A stretch of DNA of 34,728 nucleotides from Yoonia sp. (GTDB lineage: Bacteria > Pseudomonadota > Alphaproteobacteria > Rhodobacterales > Rhodobacteraceae): NCBI RefSeq assembly GCF_030731595.1, contig NZ_JANQTS010000039.1:70143-104870 (forward strand). Reading direction: 5' to 3'. Shown one piece after another: positions 28,206 to 34,728 of this stretch (position 1 is its first letter; each line of letters starts with the position of its first letter). The translations under genes and the position numbers were made by a program. The notes under the pieces were generated by a model. That model saw only the letters and a program-made list of their open reading frames with translations. It had not been told where the DNA came from and did not search any database.

Positions 28206-29036
28206 CTATTTCACCGCGCCGAACGTCAGGCCGCGCACAAGTTGTTTCTGGCTGAACCAGCCAAGGATGAGGATCGGTGCAATCGCCATGGTTGAAGCTG
28301 CACTGAGTTTGGCAAAGAACAGACCCTCTGGGCTGGAATAGCTGGCAATGAAGGCCGTGAGCGGGGCTGCGTTGACCGCTGTCAGGTTGAGGGTCCAGAA
28401 TGCCTCGTTCCATGCCAGGATGAAGTTCAGCAAAAGGGTCGATGCAATCCCGGGAATGGCCATCGGGGTCAGCACATAAAGCAGTTCCTGCCCCAGTGTC
28501 GCGCCATCCATGCGGGCTGCCTCGAGGATCTCGCCGGGGATTTCCTTGAAGTAGGTATAAAGCATCCAGACGATGATCGGCAGGTTGATGAGCATGAGCA
28601 CGACCACCAGACCGGCGCGGCTGTCGAGCAGACCCAACTGGATGAACAACAGATAGATCGGATACAGCACGCCCACCGCAGGCAACATCTTTGTCGAGAG
28701 CATCCAGAGCAGGATGTCCTTGGTCCGCTTGGACGGGACAAAGGCCATCGACCATGCCGCAGGGATCGCGATCAGGCATCCAAGGACTGTCGAAAGGCCC
28801 GCGATGATGATCGAATTCCACAAGAAGCGGGCGTAGTCCGAACGCTCAAGCACAACGCGGTAGTTTTCCAAGGTCCAATCGAACCCCAAGAAGATCGGTG
28901 GCGCTGCAATCGCCTGCGCTTCGGTTTTGAAGCTGGTAAGGATCGTCCAGAGGATCGGAAAGAAGATCAGCAGACCAATCGCCCAAGCGGCGGTTGTATT
29001 GATCAGCTTCCGGCGGGGTGAAACAGAACGGGCCAT
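28206..29036 (-). CDS. smoG: ABC transporter permease for sorbitol/mannitol (MalG type)
   Basis: This is the second inner-membrane permease of the importer, with 276 residues. I chose the ATG at 29036 (MARSVSPRRKL). The frame stays open for 95 codons upstream, but that stretch runs through smoF and is not protein-like. It has six predicted membrane segments. The coupling motif that contacts the ATPase, EAARMDGATLGQELLYVLTPM, lies near residues 171-191. It starts 5 bases after the smoF stop, and its own stop is 12 bases before smoK, so the four importer genes form one unit. Confidence 0.93.
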   Translation of the reverse strand: MARSVSPRRKLINTTAAWAIGLLIFFPILWTILTSFKTEAQAIAAPPIFLGFDWTLENYRVVLERSDYARFLWNSIIIAGLSTVLGCLIAIPAAWSMAFVPSKRTKDILLWMLSTKMLPAVGVLYPIYLLFIQLGLLDSRAGLVVVLMLINLPIIVWMLYTYFKEIPGEILEAARMDGATLGQELLYVLTPMAIPGIASTLLLNFILAWNEAFWTLNLTAVNAAPLTAFIASYSSPEGLFFAKLSAASTMAIAPILILGWFSQKQLVRGLTFGAVK

Positions 29037-29041
29037 GACGA

Positions 29042-29905
29042 TTAATCCAGATTCTTGCCAACGATCCGCATCAGGAAGATCGCGACGATGTTTGCAAGGA
29101 TGATGGCATAGACACCACCGGCGGAACCAAGGCCGACGTTCTGGCTTTCCAGTACACGTTGGAAGATCAGGTAGGACAGTGTCCGTGTGCCGAACGCACC
29201 CCCTGTGGTCACGAAAATCTCGGCGAAGATCGCAAGCAGAAAGATCGTCTGGATCAGGATCACAATGGTGATCGCGCGTCCCAGGTGCGGCAGGATGATG
29301 AACCAGAACCGCTTGACCCAAGGTGCGCCATCCATTTCGGATGCTTCCAACTGCTCACTGTCCAGTGACTGTACGGCAGTCAGCAGAATAAGCGTCGCAA
29401 ACGGCAGCCATTGCCAGCTCACGATCATGACGATCGACGGCAAAGACGCATCGGAAAGCCAACTCACAGGTTCGGCACCAAAGAGCCGCCAAAGATGTGA
29501 AAACAGGCCGTTCACAGGGTCCAAGAACATGTTCTTCCAAACCAGCGCAGAGACGGTCGGCATGACAAAGAAAGGCGCGATGACAAGAATACGCACGACA
29601 CCTTGGCCCCACATGGGCTGATCCAGCAGCAAAGCGATCAGGATGCCAAAGACAACCGTTATCAGCAGCACACTGCCAACGATAATCAAGGTGGTCTGGA
29701 CCGAAGGCCAAAAGGCGCTCGAGGTCACAAAACGGATGTAGTTGTCAAATCCGGCCCAGCCTTGGTCACCGCCACGCAGCGGAAGATAGACACGAAACGA
29801 GAACCACAAGGTCATAATGAGGGGGACCAACATCCAGCCCAAGAGCAGGATCACTGCGGGCGCCATCATCAGTCTGGCAGCGGATCTGGAAGCTTTCGTA
29901 GCCAT
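29042..29905 (-). CDS. smoF: ABC transporter permease for sorbitol/mannitol (MalF type)
   Basis: This is the first inner-membrane permease of the polyol importer (287 residues). The start is well supported: GAGGAGG lies 8 bases upstream on the minus strand. The N-terminus has a membrane helix (LMMAPAVILLLGWMLVPLIM), and several more helices follow. The EAA coupling motif reads EASEMDGAPWVKRFWFIILP, near residues 187-206. It follows smoE after a 127-base gap with a hairpin, which would lower its expression relative to the binding protein. Confidence 0.93.
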   Translation of the reverse strand: MATKASRSAARLMMAPAVILLLGWMLVPLIMTLWFSFRVYLPLRGGDQGWAGFDNYIRFVTSSAFWPSVQTTLIIVGSVLLITVVFGILIALLLDQPMWGQGVVRILVIAPFFVMPTVSALVWKNMFLDPVNGLFSHLWRLFGAEPVSWLSDASLPSIVMIVSWQWLPFATLILLTAVQSLDSEQLEASEMDGAPWVKRFWFIILPHLGRAITIVILIQTIFLLAIFAEIFVTTGGAFGTRTLSYLIFQRVLESQNVGLGSAGGVYAIILANIVAIFLMRIVGKNLD

Positions 29906-29987
29906 TGGGATGGACCTCCTCTGTGTGCAGGCGGAGTAATCTCACGCGCTGCTTTCAGGTAGTAGTATATCGGGGAAGGTTGTTTGA

Positions 29988-30019
29988 CCAAGGGGCGACG
30001 GTGAATTGCCGCCCCTTGG
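29988..30019 (-). other. intercistronic hairpin between smoE and smoF
   Basis: CCAAGGGGCG (29988-29997) pairs perfectly with CGCCCCTTGG (30010-30019), a 10-bp stem with a 12-base loop, starting about 14 bases after the smoE stop on the minus strand. No T-run follows. Hairpins at this place in binding-protein operons usually protect the upstream message, giving more binding protein than permease. Confidence 0.65.
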
Positions 30020-30032
30020 CTGGGAGGGAGTG

Positions 30033-31346
30033 CTAGCGGTAGCCAGCAGCTTCCATTGCTTCGTTGGTGATGGCCTGCGCCTTGGCGAGGGCTTCCTCAA
30101 CGGTTTGCTGACCTGCGTAAGCGGCAGAGAATTCCTGGCTTACTTCGGACGCGATGCCTGCAAACTCGGGGATCGCTGCGAACTGGACGCCAACATAGGG
30201 GCTTGGTTCGACGGTCGAGTTGTTCGGATCAGCTGACAGGATCGAGTCCAATGTCATCTGCGCGAAAGGCACTGCGAGGTAGTTGGGGTTCTCGTACAGG
30301 GATGTACGTGCACCCGGAGGGACGTTTGCCCAACCTTCGTTAGCTGCAACCAGTTCGATGTAGTCCTTGGAAGTGGCCCACTCGATGAATTGCTTGGCTT
30401 CTGCTTCTTGCTGTGTGCCGGCAGGAATGGCCAGTGCCCAAGCCCAGAGCCAGTTGGAGCGTTTGCCCAAACCGTTGTCTGGTGCCAGTGCGAAGCCCAC
30501 GCTGTCAGCAACAGTCGAATCCGCGCCAGTTACGAAAGAAGCCGCAACGGTGGCGTCGATCCACATGCCGCATTTGCCTTGGTTGAACAGCGACAGGTTT
30601 TCGTTAAAGCCGTTGGTCGCATAACCGGCAGGGCCAGACTCGTCCATCATGTCCTTGAAGAAGTTCACGGTGTTCGCCCATGCTTCTGTATCGAACTGTG
30701 CGTTCCAGTCCATGTCGAACCAGCGTGCGCCGAAAGAGTTGGACATCGCAGTGATGAATGCACCGCCTTCGCCCCAACCGGCCTTGCCGCGCAGGCAGAT
30801 GCCGTTGATTTCGGCGTCGCGGTCGGTCATTGCTGCCGCGGCTTCACGGATAAAGGTCCATGTTGGCGCAGTTGGCATTTCCAGACCGGCTGCTTCCATC
30901 AGGTCTGTGCGATACATGACCATCGAGCTTTCGCCATAGAACGGTGCCGCATAAAGCGTGCCGTCATAGGACAGACCACCCGCCATCGCGGGCAGGATGT
31001 CGGCAGCGTCGTATTCTGCAGAGAGATCATCCAGCGCAACAAGCCAGCCGTTTGCACCCCAGATCGGTGTTTCGTACATGCCGATCGTCATGATGTCGAA
31101 CTGGCCACCGCTTGTGGTGATGTCCGTCGTGACGCGCTGGCGAAGTACGTTTTCTTCCAAAGTCACCCATTCAACGGCGATGCCGGTCTCTGCGGTGAAT
31201 TGGTCGGTGTAGCCCTGCATACGGATCATATCGCCGTTGTTTACGGTCGCGATCGTGATTGTTGCTGAATGGCTATCTGCAAAGGCGCTGCCTGCTGTGA
31301 CAAGCGTAAGCGCGGTTGCAGCACAAAGTGTGCTCTTCAAAGACAT
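30033..31346 (-). CDS. smoE: periplasmic sorbitol/mannitol-binding protein of the ABC importer
   Basis: This extracellular solute-binding protein of the MalE-like cluster (437 residues) captures polyols in the periplasm and delivers them to SmoFG. The signal peptide is MSLKSTLCAATALTLVTAGS with cleavage near AFA-DSH. The mature protein opens with a strand pattern ITIATVNNGDMIRMQGYTDQ, followed by GIAVEWVTLEENVLRQRVTT, typical of this cluster. GGAGGA precedes the ATG on the minus strand. It is the first gene of the importer and lies 95 bases after the LacI-type regulator gene, with a palindrome in the gap. The substrate assignment rests on the operon, not on recognised ligand residues. Confidence 0.93.
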   Translation of the reverse strand: MSLKSTLCAATALTLVTAGSAFADSHSATITIATVNNGDMIRMQGYTDQFTAETGIAVEWVTLEENVLRQRVTTDITTSGGQFDIMTIGMYETPIWGANGWLVALDDLSAEYDAADILPAMAGGLSYDGTLYAAPFYGESSMVMYRTDLMEAAGLEMPTAPTWTFIREAAAAMTDRDAEINGICLRGKAGWGEGGAFITAMSNSFGARWFDMDWNAQFDTEAWANTVNFFKDMMDESGPAGYATNGFNENLSLFNQGKCGMWIDATVAASFVTGADSTVADSVGFALAPDNGLGKRSNWLWAWALAIPAGTQQEAEAKQFIEWATSKDYIELVAANEGWANVPPGARTSLYENPNYLAVPFAQMTLDSILSADPNNSTVEPSPYVGVQFAAIPEFAGIASEVSQEFSAAYAGQQTVEEALAKAQAITNEAMEAAGYR

Positions 31347-31403
31347 CCGGTGTTCCTCCCTGTTGGATGTGATGCCACCACGCTAGGGGAAAGGACGACG
31401 CGG

Positions 31404-31409
31404 CGTCAA
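31404..31409 (-). promoter_or_regulatory. possible -35 element of the smoE promoter
   Basis: On the minus strand TTGACG lies just downstream of the palindrome at 31417-31430. About 17 bases later comes CTAGCG, a poor but possible -10. If correct, the operator overlaps the upstream edge of the promoter. Confidence 0.3.
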
Positions 31410-31416
31410 CAAAATT

Positions 31417-31430
31417 TTTACGCGCGTAAA
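31417..31430. promoter_or_regulatory. operator palindrome upstream of smoE
   Basis: TTTACGCGCGTAAA is a perfect 14-bp palindrome with a central CG, as usual for LacI-family operators. It lies between the regulator gene and smoE. A near copy, 12 of 14 identical, lies upstream of the regulator gene at 32518-32531. Confidence 0.7.
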
Positions 31431-31441
31431 GAAATATGCTC

Positions 31442-32467
31442 TCAGGCGGAATCGCGCAGAACAAGCTTTCCTTCTATTCTTGTGCTTTTCCAAGGCTCTA
31501 CGTGGCCGTCGATTGCCGCGAACAAGGCTTGGGCGGCGTGTTTTGAAACCGCGTTGTAGTCGTGTGAGATCGTCGTGAGCGGCGGACAGGTGTAGCGCGA
31601 ATGCGGGTGCCCATCCTGCCCGGCGACCCGAATCGTGCAGTCCGGACCACGGCCCACTTTGATGCCTTGCTCGTAGCAGGCGGTCAAAAGGCCGATCGCC
31701 AGACGGTCGTTGCTACACAGGATGGTGTTTGTCGAAAACTGCTTTTTCGAAAGCGCCTCGTGCCCACCCAAGCGCCCGATTTCCTCAAAGGACCATCCCT
31801 CGCCCTCGACCGAGATGACTTGTGGTGTATGCCCGAAGGATTCCATTGCGGTCAAATAGGCTTGCCGACGGCGGTGTGCATTCGGGTTTGCAGGCGTTTT
31901 CATTTCGAAAAAGCAGGGGGGCTCACCGGTACGGCAAAGGTAATCCGTGATGTGCGATGTGAACTGGAAGTTGTCCGATCCCACAAAGGCGATACCGAAT
32001 TCCTCGACACTGCTGTCAAAAATCAAGGTCGGGACATCGTCACAGAATTTTTCAAGAGCATCGCGCCGGGATGCGCGGCCCAAAGGGGCCAAGAGTACGC
32101 CCGCAGGCTTCATGGAACGCAGGTTGTCCAGAACTTCGACTTCCAGATTAGGATCGCCATGGGCACTAAAAAGCGTCGGCCTGTAGCCCGCATCAATGCA
32201 GCGCTGCTCGAGATTGCGCGCGATCTCGGCAAAATAGGGATCAGTCAGCAGGGGCACAACGATCCCGACATTCTTGGTCAGTTTACGGTTCTGGTTCATG
32301 GCAAAGATATTCGGGCGATAGTCGTATTTCTCCACCGCCGCCTCGATCTTTTCGCGGGTCGAAGGCCGCACACTATCGGGGTCGTTGAAATACTTTGATA
32401 CCGTTGGCCGCGAGATCCCGCTAATGGCGGAAAACTCTTCCATGTTCCTGATTAACTTTGCTGACAT
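31442..32467 (-). CDS. LacI-family transcriptional regulator of the polyol operon
   Basis: This DNA-binding regulator (341 residues) probably controls polyol uptake in response to a sugar alcohol or its ketose. The N-terminal helix-turn-helix is EFSAISGISRPTVSKYFNDP, followed by the hinge region VRPSTREKIEAAVEKYDYRP. The rest is a periplasmic-binding-protein-like sensor domain (VGIVVPLLTDPYFAEIARNL and onward). GGAAAA on the minus strand precedes the ATG at 32467. It lies directly upstream of smoE on the same strand, and matching palindromes stand before both genes, which points to control of the importer and of itself. The effector is not predictable. Confidence 0.92.
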   Translation of the reverse strand: MSAKLIRNMEEFSAISGISRPTVSKYFNDPDSVRPSTREKIEAAVEKYDYRPNIFAMNQNRKLTKNVGIVVPLLTDPYFAEIARNLEQRCIDAGYRPTLFSAHGDPNLEVEVLDNLRSMKPAGVLLAPLGRASRRDALEKFCDDVPTLIFDSSVEEFGIAFVGSDNFQFTSHITDYLCRTGEPPCFFEMKTPANPNAHRRRQAYLTAMESFGHTPQVISVEGEGWSFEEIGRLGGHEALSKKQFSTNTILCSNDRLAIGLLTACYEQGIKVGRGPDCTIRVAGQDGHPHSRYTCPPLTTISHDYNAVSKHAAQALFAAIDGHVEPWKSTRIEGKLVLRDSA

Positions 32468-32517
32468 GGCAGTTTTCCAGTTGTTCCAAGGTCTGACTTT
32501 ACACCCGAAACAATTTC

Positions 32518-32531
32518 TTTGCGCGCGTCAA
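32518..32531. promoter_or_regulatory. second operator-like palindrome, upstream of the LacI-type gene
   Basis: TTTGCGCGCGTCAA matches the palindrome at 31417-31430 at 12 of 14 positions and lies about 50 bases before the regulator start. It suggests autoregulation, or DNA looping between two sites roughly 1.1 kb apart. Confidence 0.6.
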
Positions 32532-32787
32532 GAATGAACCTTCGAAATCTTTCAGTCTGCTAACATTTGTGCATGCAAAGTTTCCAAGAATGCGCAGAGC
32601 CGAAGTTGCCGCTTCGCGAAGTACGGCGCGTAGGCCGTCGCTTTAGTTCTGCGCTGCGGCATGAAAATCCGACAATTTTTTTCTTACAAAAGGACAAGTT
32701 GGATGTCGGGAGGCTCGCATGTCCCTTGCGAGAAATACGGAGTTGATCTAGGCTTCACCTAGGCCACTCTTCCATTTGGGAGCTAGT
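32532..32787. other. intergenic region between divergent LacI-type gene and small secreted protein gene
   Basis: About 320 bases separate the two start codons. Besides the operator at 32518-32531 I see a 10-bp palindrome CTTCGCGAAG (32612-32621), an inverted repeat CTCGCA-N7-TGCGAG (32714-32732) and a small dyad CTAGG-N5-CCTAG (32748-32762) close to the next gene. An AT-rich run at 32668-32690 may hold the plus-strand promoter. No coding frame is convincing here. Confidence 0.4.
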
Positions 32788-33111
32788 ATGAACCATCGTA
32801 TCCTGCCCGTGTTTGTGTTGCTATTCTTTGCCGGTCTCGCGACGACGGCGACATCTGAAAACCACGTCGAGCCATCCGACGGAAGCTCCGGCGTGAGATA
32901 TGGAAATGACGACTGCAACAATAGCCCGAGCTATCTTGCGGCAAATGACATTTCCTGTACTGCGATTTTTTCGGACATAAATGTTTGGGATTTTCTGAAT
33001 AACTTGCCTCGCAGAATATCGCTGGAAACACTCATTGAACTCAATCCAAGTCTTGGCACCGTCGACTACAATACGGTTCTGAAGGGGATGATGTTCGTGA
33101 GGGTTCGATAG
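32788..33111 (+). CDS. small secreted protein with a divergent LysM-like domain
   Basis: This 107-residue protein is probably periplasmic. GGGAG at 32778-32782 supports the ATG at 32788; a TTG at 32776 is less likely. The signal peptide MNHRILPVFVLLFFAGLATT ends near TSE. The mature part has a short acidic linker, two Cys (in DDCNNSP and DISCTAIF) and a C-terminal stretch, ISLETLIELNPSLG, then VLKGMMFVRVR. That pattern of a Leu-rich helix, NP and a closing L-x-x-G strand resembles the second half of a LysM domain, which binds peptidoglycan or chitin. The first LysM strand is degenerate. I do not recognise a named family. It stands alone, with no operon partner. Confidence 0.6.
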   Translation: MNHRILPVFVLLFFAGLATTATSENHVEPSDGSSGVRYGNDDCNNSPSYLAANDISCTAIFSDINVWDFLNNLPRRISLETLIELNPSLGTVDYNTVLKGMMFVRVR

Positions 33112-33521
33112 GCGATATTTGAGCGGCCCTTGTGGCGGCTTGTCGGGTTTGGTTGACTGTCCCAGACCTGACTGTCTTGCATTGCGGTGCTTTCGGGTTC
33201 CATTTTTCAGCGCCTCAGGCGCGGCTTTGATGACATTGATGCATCAGCGTTTGATGACCCCGAAACCGGCTCTCCAATGTGTGTCGGTGTAGGTCCATAG
33301 CCTGCCACTTTACCGTTTTCACTGCGTGTTTGTGCCTAAACTCTGGGTCATGTGCCATTTCCTTTGCACGTCTTCGACCTCTTGAAGATCGACAGAAGAC
33401 AATTCGTCGCTCATGTCAGTTTCTGCTTTTCGGGGGTCATGTATCGCGCCACCAGAAGACTTGTCCTAAGGGGCGTGAAAGGTTAGAAAAATCTTACTTT
33501 TACACAAGGGAGAGTGCGCGT
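33112..33521. other. 410-base stretch without a recognisable gene
   Basis: Both strands were read for short frames. Only fragments with frequent stops or unlikely composition appear. The frame of the RTX gene stays open back to 33279 but that part is rich in Cys, Arg and His and has no ribosome site. The last 20 bases hold the RTX ribosome site. I see no RNA gene or clear hairpin terminator for the upstream gene. Confidence 0.4.
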
Positions 33522-34451
33522 ATGGAATTGACCGTTATCTTGTTGTTGCTGGCGACCGGCGCCTTGGTCTTGCCTTTGCTTGGCGGAGATGAAGACAACA
33601 ACGACGATCAAGAAATTCGTGGCACCTTTGAAGACGACGAGTTGAACGGGACCCAAGGTGACGACTTGATCCTTGGGTGGCAAGGCAATGACGTCATCAA
33701 CGGCGGTGACGGTGACGACACAATCAGAGCCGGTGCGGGCGATGACATTGTCAATGGTGGTGCAGGTCGTGACATTATCGACGGCGCTTCGGGCGATGAC
33801 ATCTTGAACGGCGATGCCGGTGACGACACCATCGAGGGCGATGCGGGCAATGACATTATTGACGGCGGCGCTGGCAACGACATTGTGCGCGCGGGCGCTG
33901 GCGATGATATCGTCAGGGGCGGTTCCGGCACGGACACTTTGCGCGGTGAAAGTGGTGATGACACAATCTACCTCTGGGGTGCATCCGGCGAGGCCTATGG
34001 CGGTGATGACGACGATGAGATGATCATGGTGACAGGGCGTGGTGAGTTCGAAACCGGTAGCGGCGACGACACCATTTACGCGCTTGCGAACGATGATGAT
34101 GACCAACAGACCGTTGCGATCATTACTGATTTTAACCCAATTAGCAGTGATGACAGGATCGTCATGACGATTGATACTGATGACGAGACTGCTCTTGACG
34201 CAGAATTATCGGTTGAAGTCACCTTGGGCAATTTGAACGGCATTGCCGGCTACAATGTTGACGTGACCTTTGCCGATGAAGCCGATGAACCCGCCGATTT
34301 TGAAACATCGCGGGTCTTTATCTACGGCACCGGGCTTACGCCCCAGCAGATCCTTGATTCAATCGATGTGGCTGTCACCCATAATGCCAGTTTGGACACC
34401 CCTGAGACCACGCTGGCCGCTGTGCAGGCTGCGGCGGCACCGCCGGTCTAG
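33522..34451 (+). CDS. RTX (hemolysin-type calcium-binding repeat) protein
   Basis: This acidic 309-residue protein probably binds calcium outside the cell. AAGGGAGAG at 33506-33514 supports the ATG at 33522. A hydrophobic segment (residues 3-20, LTVILLLLATGALVLPLL) opens the protein without the positive charges of a normal signal peptide. Acidic residues follow, then twelve consecutive nonapeptide repeats (about 43-150) of the GGxGxDxUx type, for example GGAGNDIVR, which form a calcium-filled beta-roll. A further GSGDDTIYA lies near 184. The C-terminal domain of about 110 residues has no repeats and could hold a type I secretion signal. No secretion ABC transporter lies nearby. It is not a known toxin, protease or lipase; no catalytic domain is visible. 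Confidence 0.85.
   Translation: MELTVILLLLATGALVLPLLGGDEDNNDDQEIRGTFEDDELNGTQGDDLILGWQGNDVINGGDGDDTIRAGAGDDIVNGGAGRDIIDGASGDDILNGDAGDDTIEGDAGNDIIDGGAGNDIVRAGAGDDIVRGGSGTDTLRGESGDDTIYLWGASGEAYGGDDDDEMIMVTGRGEFETGSGDDTIYALANDDDDQQTVAIITDFNPISSDDRIVMTIDTDDETALDAELSVEVTLGNLNGIAGYNVDVTFADEADEPADFETSRVFIYGTGLTPQQILDSIDVAVTHNASLDTPETTLAAVQAAAAPPV
33648..33971 (+). repeat. tandem 27-bp repeats coding for RTX nonapeptides
   Basis: Twelve in-frame units of 27 bases code for the nine-residue calcium-binding motif. The DNA copies differ in many third positions, so the repeat is kept at the protein level rather than by recent duplication. Confidence 0.85.
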
Positions 34452-34660
34452 GTGGCTGCACCAAGTGCACCCTTTGCCAGCCCTTGCGAGACTCGCCGCG
34501 CATGTGTATCTGATCCCTTATGAAACAGGTTTTTGACATGGATGACCGCGCGCGCCTGCCCTGGCGGTTTTACGGCGCGAGCTGCACAATCCTCGCAAGG
34601 GGCTAAGCCCCCGGTTTCCGCACGCCTAAAGTCCACTGACATTCAATACGGGAGAGGACC
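34452..34660 (+). promoter_or_regulatory. leader region of leuC with a long-range inverted repeat
   Basis: CCCTTGCGAG (34481-34490) is repeated in inverted form as CTCGCAAGGG (34592-34601). The arms are about 100 bases apart, and the match extends further if one base is bulged. A small hairpin GGGGC-TAA-GCCCC follows at about 34598-34610. GGGAG then precedes the leuC start. The region probably holds the leuC promoter and a structured leader. I saw no leucine-rich leader peptide. Confidence 0.4.
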
Positions 34661-34728
34661 ATGTCCCCCAAAACGCTCTATGACAAAATCTGGGATGCGC
34701 ATGTTGCGCATGAAGCCGAAGATGGCAC
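34661..34728 (+). CDS. leuC: 3-isopropylmalate dehydratase large subunit, N-terminal fragment
   Basis: Only the first 22 codons are in the window. They read MSPKTLYDKIWDAHVAHEAE, closely matching the N-terminus of LeuC, the iron-sulfur aconitase-family subunit that isomerises 2-isopropylmalate to 3-isopropylmalate in leucine synthesis. GGGAG of the ribosome site lies a few bases upstream. The gene runs off the window end. The related AcnA/aconitase proteins do not share this start. Confidence 0.85.
   Translation, partial: MSPKTLYDKIWDAHVAHEAEDG

Noticed and set aside
29037-29321. 95-codon upstream extension of the smoG frame
   Set aside because: It lies inside smoF in another frame, and the normal permease N-terminus begins at 29036.
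33279-33521. 81-codon upstream extension of the RTX protein
   Set aside because: Cys/Arg/His-rich, no ribosome site at its start, while the ATG at 33522 has a strong one.
33112-33521. Possible remnant of a transposase or old gene in the intergenic stretch
   Set aside because: No frame longer than about 40 codons with family resemblance, and no terminal inverted repeats or target duplication were seen.
33648-33971. CRISPR-like regular repeats
   Set aside because: The period is an exact in-frame 27 bases coding for RTX nonapeptides; there are no unique spacers or cas genes.

Overview
The window reads as a chromosomal segment of an alphaproteobacterium, most likely a Rhodobacterales (Roseobacter-group) marine heterotroph. 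The evidence is moderately GC-rich coding sequence, a polyol transport and dehydrogenase operon with the gene order known from Rhodobacter sphaeroides (smoE-F-G-K-smoS-mtlK), an OxyR/KatG pair of alphaproteobacterial type, and a secreted RTX protein. The organism assignment is inference from protein resemblance. No rRNA, tRNA, CRISPR array, insertion sequence or phage gene was recognised.

Layout. 1-477: C-terminal part of an OmpA-domain protein. 642-4906: two-gene RND efflux operon (periplasmic adaptor plus inner-membrane pump, ATGA overlap). 4908-8253 (minus): catalase-peroxidase katG followed by a short FAD amine-oxidase-like protein. 8386-9279: oxyR, divergent from katG, with dyads in the shared promoter region. 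9276-10142 (minus): an NhaR-like LysR regulator, divergent from 10254-14254, a dabB-dabA pair coding for an energy-coupled inorganic-carbon uptake complex. A 29-bp dyad lies between the regulator and dabB.

14571-24890: two very large exported-protein genes. The first encodes a 2239-residue chain of DUF11-type beta-sandwich modules with two SdrD-B-like modules. The second encodes a 1189-residue outer-membrane beta-barrel protein with a terminal Phe. They are 27-30 bases apart, probably co-transcribed, and end at a strong bidirectional hairpin terminator. This pair has the least defined function and is the best candidate for an undescribed surface system.

24923-32467 (minus): LacI-type regulator, then a sorbitol/mannitol ABC importer (smoE, F, G, K) and two polyol dehydrogenases (smoS, mtlK). 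Two related palindromes, upstream of smoE and upstream of the regulator gene, look like its operators. 32788-34451: a small secreted LysM-like protein and an RTX calcium-binding protein, separated by about 410 bases in which I see no gene. The window ends in the first 22 codons of leuC.

How the parts work: the polyol block imports sugar alcohols and oxidises them to ketoses. OxyR probably senses peroxide and drives katG. DabAB would concentrate bicarbonate in the cytoplasm. The RND pump expels small molecules and needs an outer-membrane channel not encoded here. The megaprotein/barrel pair, the RTX protein and the LysM-like protein face the cell surface or the periplasm.
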